From Nitrospira_D sp035465795 (GTDB taxonomy: Bacteria > Nitrospirota > Nitrospiria > Nitrospirales > Nitrospiraceae): 64,000 nt of DNA. Below the pieces are notes generated by a model. It was not told the DNA's origin and ran no database searches. It worked only from the letters and a program-made list of their open reading frames with translations. The stretch covers positions 496,001 to 560,000 of the forward strand of contig NZ_JBMWAN010000004.1 in assembly GCF_049546785.1 (NCBI RefSeq), written 5' to 3'. Shown here piece by piece: positions 17,906 to 24,395 of this stretch (position 1 is its first letter; every line of letters begins with the position of its first letter). Position numbers and translations under genes: made by a program.

Positions 17906-18850
17906 ATGACTGTTCACGCACAATTTCCCGACGAACAAACCGCCGACGGGGCCTTCACCAGGCAGCCGGACGCGTTTCATCGCTGGGTCACCGCAGACGG
18001 CAGCTCAGGCTTTCCTGCCACTCCCGGACGCTACCACCTCTACGTATCCTGGGCCTGTCCCTGGGCCCACCGGACGATCATCGTGCGCGCACTCAAGAAG
18101 CTGGAATCCGTAATCGGCATGACCGTCGTAGACCCGGTCCGTGACGAACGGGGCTGGGCCTTCAGGGAAGGGCCCGGGCATTCACCGGACCCTATCAACG
18201 GATTCCGGTTTCTCAGCGAGGCTTACAAAGCGACCGATCCGCAGTACAAGGGGCGCGTGACGGTCCCCGTCCTCTGGGACACCGTCACCAGACGCATGGT
18301 CACGAATTCCGACGATGATCTGATGCGGATGTTCAACAGCGCGTTCAACCGCTTCACTGAGAGCACGTTGGACCTCTATCCGGAGCAGCTCAGAACGGAA
18401 ATCGACGAGCTGAACCGGTTTCTCTATGACAATGTGAACGACGGCGTCTATCGCGCCGGCTTCGCGACCTCGCAACCGGTCTATGACAAGGCCGTGCGCC
18501 GGCTCTTCGACGCGCTCGATCAACTGGAGACCCGCCTCAAGGACCGTCGCTATCTGTTCGGCCCGCACTTCGTCGAAAGCGATTGGCGGTTGTTCGTCAC
18601 GCTGGTGCGGTTCGACGCCGTATATCACGGCCATTTCAAGTGCAACATCCGGCGCATCATCGACTACCCGAACCTCTTCGGCTATCTCAAGGACCTCTAT
18701 CAGACCGACGGCATCGCCGGGACCGTGAACTTCGACCACATCAAACGCCACTACTACGTCACCCACGACGATATCAATCCCACTCGCATCGTGCCGCTCG
18801 GCCCCGAGCAGGACCTGACCACTTCGCATGGCCGTGAACGGCTGGCCTGA
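17906..18850 (+). CDS. Glutathionyl-hydroquinone reductase (GST family)
   Basis: A 314-residue cytoplasmic protein of the Xi-class GST family (YqjG/ECM4 type). The catalytic cysteine motif WACPWAHRT is present at about residues 47-55, followed by VTVPVLWDTVTRRMVTNSDD of the thioredoxin fold, then the helical domain with LFGPHFVESDWRLFVTLVRFD and YPNLFGYLKDLYQ. These enzymes reduce glutathionyl-hydroquinones back to hydroquinones using glutathione. The ATG at 17906 follows GAAAGAGACGACGCC. It is 59 bases after the Mg2+-type ATPase and may be the last gene of the plus-strand run. Confidence 0.93.
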   Translation: MTVHAQFPDEQTADGAFTRQPDAFHRWVTADGSSGFPATPGRYHLYVSWACPWAHRTIIVRALKKLESVIGMTVVDPVRDERGWAFREGPGHSPDPINGFRFLSEAYKATDPQYKGRVTVPVLWDTVTRRMVTNSDDDLMRMFNSAFNRFTESTLDLYPEQLRTEIDELNRFLYDNVNDGVYRAGFATSQPVYDKAVRRLFDALDQLETRLKDRRYLFGPHFVESDWRLFVTLVRFDAVYHGHFKCNIRRIIDYPNLFGYLKDLYQTDGIAGTVNFDHIKRHYYVTHDDINPTRIVPLGPEQDLTTSHGRERLA

Positions 18851-19099
18851 CAGTCGCTGACTCGACAGCAACCGAACGCAATCCTGAGAACACCGCTGCC
18901 CCTTTTTACCCCAGATGAATAGACAGCGCTGGGGAGCCACTCCCCACCGTCTCAACCCTCAGGCTCTCCCGGATTCCCGAACCACTTCATCTGCCGACAT
19001 AATCCCATGCCGGGCGCCTGGCCTGTTGGATGCATAATTATCCATACGAACCATCGGCAATCTCCGTTCCGGCCATGCAACCTTGAGGGAGGAACAGAT
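18851..19099. other. Intergenic region upstream of the repeat protein
   Basis: About 250 bases without a recognised gene. It ends with the ribosome binding site GAGGGAGGA at 19085-19093, which sets the TTG start at 19100. A small inverted repeat (TGGAT, 8 bases, ATCCA) lies near 19028-19045 in an AT-rich patch and could belong to the promoter. Confidence 0.4.
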
Positions 19100-22000
19100 T
19101 TGCAGGCATCGGCAATCTGGAAATATTTCAGTTCCAATCGCATCCTGCAGCTTGGGTTAGGCTTCTGGTTGACAGTGCTGGTCTGGGATGCGCCTCTGCT
19201 TGTCCCGGCTTACGCGGAGAAAGAAGAATCCCGTTTCTGCCAGGGGTTCCTGTACTGCGAAGAGACGAAGGGGGACACAACCTCGACCCAAGCGTTTTTC
19301 TATCTCTATTCGACTGAAGAGCGCGGAGCTTACTCACGCCTCACCGTCATTCCGTTCTATTCACGTGAAATGAATCCCGAGACACACTATCTGCGGCGGA
19401 GCGTCCTCTGGCCGTTGGGGATTTCCGAAGTCAAAGGCGACGCCTCCTACCTTCAAATTCTCCCGTTCTACTGGCATGCCGAGGATCCGACCCGGCAATA
19501 CACCGTCTTGGCTCCCCTCTATTTCAATTACGAATCAGGGGACCGCAGCTACACACACCTGATCCCCCTCTACGGGCATCATCAGCACGGCAATTATTAT
19601 CATCGCTATTTTGTGTTAGGCCCGCTCGCCATGGCCACGTACAACACGAACACGAGCTTCAAGGAATGGGACGTGCTCTTTCCGCTGATCCATTACGAAA
19701 CAGGCCTCAGAGGCTCTGCAACCAGGCTCTTTCCGATCTACTTCTCAGGGGACAACCGCCAGGACGGCAGCTGGTATCGCCATATTCTTCCCCTCTATGG
19801 CCGATCTGTGAGCCCTGAAATCGATCTGGGCTATCTGTTTCCCTTTTATGGATCATTCACCAACACCGCCGGACAAGAGACGCGAACCTCGGCCATTGGA
19901 CTGCCGCCTATTCCCCGGTTGAGCCTTCCTGCGCTCGCCCTCTACGAACACGCCTCGACGCCGACGTCGGTCTCAGACCGCCTGTTTCCTCTGTACTCCT
20001 ATGAGGAGGATCAAGCCCGCAGCCACACCGGCTGGTCATTCCTGGGCTACAATGAGTTCACCCTCACCGGGTATGGCCGCGATTCCAACCACACCTGGCA
20101 TCAGTTCATTCCGCTCTACCGGACGAGCGAAGATCTCGCGACCCAGACCCAGGACACCACCGTCCTGGGCATCGGCCCGCTCTCACTCTTCCGGGCCTGG
20201 ACCAGTCCTGAGGGCAGCGGCCACCGTTTCTTCCCGCTCTATCTCTACGATCATCCCGGCCCCCAGGAGTGGCACTGGTCCGCCCTGTTCCCGGGACCGC
20301 TCTCCCTCTATCGTCATGACCGCACAGGCAACGCGATCCAGGATCGTTTCACGCCTCTCTACGATTGGAGGCGCGACGGAGAGAAACAGGCCTTGTCCGT
20401 GCTCGGAGCATCCACGTTCTCGATGTTCTATCAAGAACGCAGCGGCGCAGAGTTTTCCCAGAGGCTGTTCCCCCTTTATGGATACAGAAGTTCCGATCAA
20501 GGCATGTCGCAACTGTCGTTCATGGGATTCCCGCCGCAAGAACAGTCATTCGCCTGGTCACTCTATGAGCAGGCCCGTTCCCCGACCTATTTCCTGACGC
20601 GGTTCTTTCCCTTGTATCGGTTCGAGCGGAACGACGAAACGAAAGAAGTGAACTGGTCGGCGATTCTCCTCTATCAACACACGGAGACAGAATCATATCT
20701 GCGCGACGAATTCCTACCGCTGCATGAATACGAACGCGACGCCCGCACGGACACGACGGAATTGAATCTCATCGGCCTCAAACCGATCACCTTCTTTAAA
20801 CAGAGCGCCGGCCCTGATGTTCGCAGGTCCTATCTGTTTCCGCTTTACGATTATGACCGGAAGGGCGCCGCGAGTCGCCTCGCGTTGATCGGATGGCCCC
20901 ACATGGGCACTCTGCCGACACTGTCTCTCTTCGAAAGGGAAGAAACAGACTCCCTGGACGCACACCGGTTCTTTCCGCTCTACCGCTATCGGCGGGATAA
21001 CGCGACCGACGCCCGCGACTGGGATGCGCTCTTCCTGTGGTGGCATCGACAAACGAAGACCCATCTGCGGGATACCTTCATTCCGCTGACGGATATCGAA
21101 CAGGAGGGCGAAACCGGTGGCAGCCGTGTCTCGCTCATCGGACTCCCGCGGATCGGCGACTTGCCGGCATTGACGCTCTTCAACTGGGAGCAGACGCCGT
21201 CGCTCAACACCCATCGCTTCTTCCCTCTCTATCACTATTCATACGACCAGCCGCAAGACGCCACGACATGGAACGCGCTCTGGCTCTACTGGCATTATTC
21301 GGATCCGGCAGAGACACACAACACCTTTTTCCCGCTGGGAAGCCTGCGGCAGAATGCTGACGGACAGGCCTGGGATTTCTCCGCCTTGGGAGTCGAGCCG
21401 CTAAGCCTGGTTCAGGTGAGTGGAGGCCCCGCCAGCGTCCGAAACCGCTTCTCACCGCTCTGGGACTATCACGAAGAAGGAGGCGACTGGGGGCTCTCGT
21501 TTGTCGGGATCCGGGAGCTGTCTCTATTCTCCCATGAGGAGACCGCCGGGAGCACCACCGACCATTTCTTCCCCGTATGGTTCCGGACAGAGTCGGAGGC
21601 AGAGTCGCGGAACCTCATCTTCCCGCTGTGGAGCACCGCTGAGAATCGTCGCAGCCGGGAACGCTCAACCGGCCTGCTCGGCGTCGGCCCGGTTTCGCTG
21701 TATTACCGGGAACAATCGCCGGCCGGCATCACCACGCGTCTCTTCCCCGTCTGGAGCGACCACTATGAGGAGGCCACACAGGAGAGCCGGACCGGCGTGC
21801 TCGGCGTGGCCCCGTTCTCCCTGTACTATGGGCGTACGAATCCGACAGCGCACGAAAACCGGCTCTTCCCCTTCTTTCGCTATACGAACGACCGGATCAA
21901 GGACGAGTCGGAGTTCTGGTTCTTATGGCCGCTGTTCGACCGCAAAACGGCCCAGGGGAGGACGACGGAAACCAGCTGTCTCTGGTGGCTGTTCGAATAT

Positions 22001-22240
22001 CGAAGCCCAAAAGAGGACGAGTGGGAATATTGGATTCTGGGCCACCCTCCCATCGCCATGTACATGCGAACCGTCACACCGGCGCGGACTCTGGTGGAGG
22101 TCAACCCGATCATACCGGGGTGGAGGCGGGAATACGTGGAAGGGGTCGGCACATCCTGGGCGCTCTTCGGCGGCTTGATCGGGATGGACGCCATGCCCGA
22201 CGGCACCCACAAACTGCGCCTCTTCTGGAGAGACCCCTAG
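19100..22240 (+). CDS. Large secreted protein of degenerate FPLY repeats, function unknown
   Basis: About 1046 residues. I chose the TTG at 19100, 6 bases after GAGGGAGGA; it gives a clean signal peptide ending near PAYA. An upstream ATG at 19007 has no such site. The mature chain is a long series of related units carrying RFFPLYxYxxD or RLFPLYxY, spaced about 50-60 residues apart, with between them a motif like LSLIGLPxIGxLPALTLFxxExT. I count at least 15 FPLY or FPVW/FPLW cores. The units are rich in aromatic residues and alternate as if forming beta hairpins. No enzyme motif, cysteine pattern or C-terminal sorting signal was recognised. I do not know the family. A periplasmic or outer-membrane-associated beta-repeat structure is the most likely reading. 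Confidence 0.75.
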   Translation: MQASAIWKYFSSNRILQLGLGFWLTVLVWDAPLLVPAYAEKEESRFCQGFLYCEETKGDTTSTQAFFYLYSTEERGAYSRLTVIPFYSREMNPETHYLRRSVLWPLGISEVKGDASYLQILPFYWHAEDPTRQYTVLAPLYFNYESGDRSYTHLIPLYGHHQHGNYYHRYFVLGPLAMATYNTNTSFKEWDVLFPLIHYETGLRGSATRLFPIYFSGDNRQDGSWYRHILPLYGRSVSPEIDLGYLFPFYGSFTNTAGQETRTSAIGLPPIPRLSLPALALYEHASTPTSVSDRLFPLYSYEEDQARSHTGWSFLGYNEFTLTGYGRDSNHTWHQFIPLYRTSEDLATQTQDTTVLGIGPLSLFRAWTSPEGSGHRFFPLYLYDHPGPQEWHWSALFPGPLSLYRHDRTGNAIQDRFTPLYDWRRDGEKQALSVLGASTFSMFYQERSGAEFSQRLFPLYGYRSSDQGMSQLSFMGFPPQEQSFAWSLYEQARSPTYFLTRFFPLYRFERNDETKEVNWSAILLYQHTETESYLRDEFLPLHEYERDARTDTTELNLIGLKPITFFKQSAGPDVRRSYLFPLYDYDRKGAASRLALIGWPHMGTLPTLSLFEREETDSLDAHRFFPLYRYRRDNATDARDWDALFLWWHRQTKTHLRDTFIPLTDIEQEGETGGSRVSLIGLPRIGDLPALTLFNWEQTPSLNTHRFFPLYHYSYDQPQDATTWNALWLYWHYSDPAETHNTFFPLGSLRQNADGQAWDFSALGVEPLSLVQVSGGPASVRNRFSPLWDYHEEGGDWGLSFVGIRELSLFSHEETAGSTTDHFFPVWFRTESEAESRNLIFPLWSTAENRRSRERSTGLLGVGPVSLYYREQSPAGITTRLFPVWSDHYEEATQESRTGVLGVAPFSLYYGRTNPTAHENRLFPFFRYTNDRIKDESEFWFLWPLFDRKTAQGRTTETSCLWWLFEYRSPKEDEWEYWILGHPPIAMYMRTVTPARTLVEVNPIIPGWRREYVEGVGTSWALFGGLIGMDAMPDGTHKLRLFWRDP

Positions 22241-22357
22241 AACAACGAGGCGGCAAAGCACAACTGTCGCCGTAAACTCCCGGCACATAAGATCGCCGCC
22301 CCCTGATGTCGGCTCCTCAGCTCGTGTGAACGAGCAACATCCTGCCGCGCCGGTTCA

Positions 22358-22378
22358 GGGCGCGCACCTTGCGCGCCC
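22358..22378 (+). terminator. Perfect 9-bp GC-rich hairpin
   Basis: GGGCGCGCA at 22358-22366 pairs exactly with TGCGCGCCC at 22370-22378 around a 3-base loop. It lies 118 bases after the stop of the repeat-protein gene. No T tract follows, so termination alone is doubtful; with the next structure it may protect or end the long transcript. Confidence 0.4.
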
Positions 22379-22405
22379 CCGTCGCTCCGTGCTAGTGTGA
22401 CGCGA

Positions 22406-22477
22406 GATCGCGTAAGACCTTCCTGGTTCGGGGGCCGCAGTCCCCCCGGTAGAGACCTGGTCTGACGCGATCTTTTT
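22406..22477 (+). terminator. Two-storey stem-loop followed by T5, terminator or small structured RNA
   Basis: GATCGCGT at 22406-22413 pairs with ACGCGATC at 22465-22472. After a one-base mismatch, AGACC at 22415-22419 pairs with GGTCT at 22459-22463. Inside, GGGGG at 22430-22434 pairs with CCCCC near 22443-22447. The sequence ends with five T at 22473-22477. The outer stem next to the T run fits an intrinsic terminator with an unusually long branched hairpin, or the 3' end of a small RNA. It lies between the repeat protein and the next plus-strand gene. Confidence 0.55.
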
Positions 22478-22599
22478 CTATCTGCACGCAGCCGTCCTGC
22501 ATCTGCTGAGCATACCCCGTAGGCATTACCGCCCATCGCTCGCACGTCCAGTCCGACCAAGTCGTGAGGATTGCTTTAACCATTTCAAGAGGTGTTTCG

Positions 22600-23613
22600 T
22601 TGTTTCATGCATGTCCGTCAACCGTTCGAGCCTTCCTTCGCAATGCGGCAGGAAGCCTCTATCACATCATCGTCGTCGCCCTCAGCGCAGGCATCGCGCT
22701 CCTGCTCCCGGCAGGCGCCAAGCAGTTCCTGGCGTTCTGGTCCCATGTGGAGCACGACAAACTCTCGCTCATCGCCGTGGAAATGACGGTGGCCGTGCTG
22801 CTCATTGCCGGCCTCAACTACATCCACCGCAGCATCCGGGACCGGGCCCTCGCTTCGGTGGCGACCGGAGCCGGCCTGGTGTCCTTCTTCCCCCGCCGCG
22901 CGCGCCGCGCACAGGAATCCATCGCGGAATTGAAAGAAGAGCATGGCACCGGCCGGACCATCAAGGTGATGGGATCCAGCGGGTGCAGCGCGTTCGTCGA
23001 TCAAGTGGGAGATCTCTCCTCGGTGCTCGATAAATGTCTCGGCGCCCATATTCTACTGGTGAACCCGTATAGTTACGAGGCCAGCCATCGCATCCGGGCC
23101 CTCAACCACCCCGAGATCACGCTGGATGCCTTCCGGCAGGAAGTCCGGCAGAGCATCGCGCTGCTCAAACGACTGAAGGCGATGGGAAAAGCCGTCAAGC
23201 TGAAGCTCTATGCCGATCCGCCCCTGATGAAAATGGTGATCCTCGGCGATTACCTCTGGCTTCAGCACTATCACGCCGACCTCGCCGTCGGAACCATGCC
23301 GGAGTATGTCCTGCGCCATAATCGCAAGGAACATGGGCTCTTTACGCTCTACGCGCATTATTTCGAACAGCGATGGGAGAGTGCGGAGATTCCGGAATAC
23401 GACCTGGAGACAGACGAATTGGTCTACCACAGTCGCTCCGGCCAGGAGATCCGCCGCGAGCGGTTTGAACCCCATGCGGCGCCTGAGAACATCGGCGCCC
23501 TCACAGACGGGCTGGATTGTCTCGACGAGCCCGGCCGAATCAGCCGAATCGACGGGTACAATCCCTACAGGGACGGGCAATCAATGGACATCCCGTCCTT
23601 GAGCAGCCGTTAG
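22600..23613 (+). CDS. Membrane protein with phospholipase-D-like C-terminal domain
   Basis: About 337 residues from a TTG at 22600, which follows AAGAGGTG by 5 bases. A GTG at 22564 is an alternative without a binding site. Two membrane helices lie near residues 15-40 and 55-75 (SLYHIIVVALSAGIALLLPAG; LIAVEMTVAVLLIAGLNYI). The cytoplasmic part (about 100-300) includes RTIKVMGSSGCSAFVD, LGAHILLVNPYSYEASHRI, KLKLYADPPLMKMVILGDYLWLQHYH and LYAHYFEQRWESAE. This order resembles PLD-superfamily sensor domains that have lost the HxK catalytic motif. It may be a ligand-binding or regulatory domain; its role is unknown. Confidence 0.7.
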   Translation: MFHACPSTVRAFLRNAAGSLYHIIVVALSAGIALLLPAGAKQFLAFWSHVEHDKLSLIAVEMTVAVLLIAGLNYIHRSIRDRALASVATGAGLVSFFPRRARRAQESIAELKEEHGTGRTIKVMGSSGCSAFVDQVGDLSSVLDKCLGAHILLVNPYSYEASHRIRALNHPEITLDAFRQEVRQSIALLKRLKAMGKAVKLKLYADPPLMKMVILGDYLWLQHYHADLAVGTMPEYVLRHNRKEHGLFTLYAHYFEQRWESAEIPEYDLETDELVYHSRSGQEIRRERFEPHAAPENIGALTDGLDCLDEPGRISRIDGYNPYRDGQSMDIPSLSSR

Positions 23614-23618
23614 AAGAC

Positions 23619-23692
23619 AGGCTGAGGCTCAGGTTGATGGAACGCGATGGTTCGACTCGCGCATCTCAGCCTGAGCCCCGACCTGAACCTTC
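23619..23692. repeat. REP-like imperfect inverted repeat
   Basis: AGGCTGAGGCTCAGGTTGA at 23619-23637 faces a related inverted stretch, TCTCAGCCTGAGCCCCGACCTGAACCT, at 23664-23690. The pairing is imperfect but the vocabulary (GGCTGAG, CAGGTT) is repeated. It starts just after a plus-strand stop codon and lies between convergent genes, a usual place for repetitive extragenic palindromes. It may stabilise both transcript ends. Confidence 0.5.
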
Positions 23693-23724
23693 CCATACCG
23701 CCAAGGACCTTCTTCAGCCACCCC

Positions 23725-24303
23725 CTAGAACAGCGGATGATGCGGGCTGGAGGTGAACGGCGCGGTGCCGGGCGCCTGGCCGGCATTCCCTAGAAACCTC
23801 CAGGCACCGTCTTCGTGCACCAGGAAATGGACTTCACGGAACCAGCTATCGAGCGTGATCCGTTGCCCGCCCTTCCTCTCGGCGCCGTACAGCCCGCCGG
23901 TACAGGTCACCTCCGCGCGGAGTTGCGAGCCGGACCGCAGCACCTTGATATCTGAGAAGAGATGCGTGGAGGACAAACCCGTATAGTGCTCAAACACCTC
24001 GCCCCAGATCCGCCGGACGTCCGCACGCTTCAGCCCGTGGTAGTTGTAGGCCTCGGCATAGAACTTCAGCAGGGCATCAAGGTCTTGGCGCTGGACGGCT
24101 GATTCCGCGCGGCCGAACGCCGCCAGGAGCTCCTGCACAACCGGCTGCGTGGCGATCGCCGCACGATCCGCAATCATCAGGCCGTCGACCGTCATCGACG
24201 CCTCCGGCAACACCTCCACCGCCGCATGGCTGTCCGGCGAGAGGCACAGCCCCGTGAACAACCACACCATGGTGAGGCTGAGTCGAACAGTCCCCCTCTT
24301 CAT
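23725..24303 (-). CDS. Secreted NTF2-like (SnoaL/DUF4440-type) protein
   Basis: A 192-residue protein with a signal peptide (MKRGTVRLSLTMVWLFTGLCLSPDSHAA) and an NTF2-like domain. The core is VVQELLAAFGRAESAVQRQD, LLKFYAEAYNYHGLKRADVR and later WFREVHFLVHEDGAWRFLGN. The fold is a cone-shaped alpha/beta barrel that binds small ligands; no catalytic residues are obvious. The ATG at 24303 follows GGGGGAGG. It is 92 bases downstream of the Ca2+-type ATPase on the same strand and may share its transcript. A clear paralogue is encoded at 45862-46407, with the same YNYHGLK/YYYHGLK and HPLF ends. Confidence 0.85.
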   Translation of the reverse strand: MKRGTVRLSLTMVWLFTGLCLSPDSHAAVEVLPEASMTVDGLMIADRAAIATQPVVQELLAAFGRAESAVQRQDLDALLKFYAEAYNYHGLKRADVRRIWGEVFEHYTGLSSTHLFSDIKVLRSGSQLRAEVTCTGGLYGAERKGGQRITLDSWFREVHFLVHEDGAWRFLGNAGQAPGTAPFTSSPHHPLF

Positions 24304-24395
24304 AAACGAACCTCCCCCTCTTGAACATTCGTGGCAAGGTGAGTCCATCCCTTCGCCTCCGTCCCGGCCTGAACGAACGACCTGCATACCATCAC

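Larger units (their letters stand above)
22241..22599. other. Intergenic region with three hairpins
   Basis: A 359-base space without a recognised gene. It holds a 5-bp inverted repeat (GCTCG, 6 bases, CGAGC) near 22319-22335, a perfect 9-bp stem at 22358-22378, and the larger structure at 22406-22477. The site AAGAGGTG at 22587-22594 serves the next gene. Confidence 0.6.
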
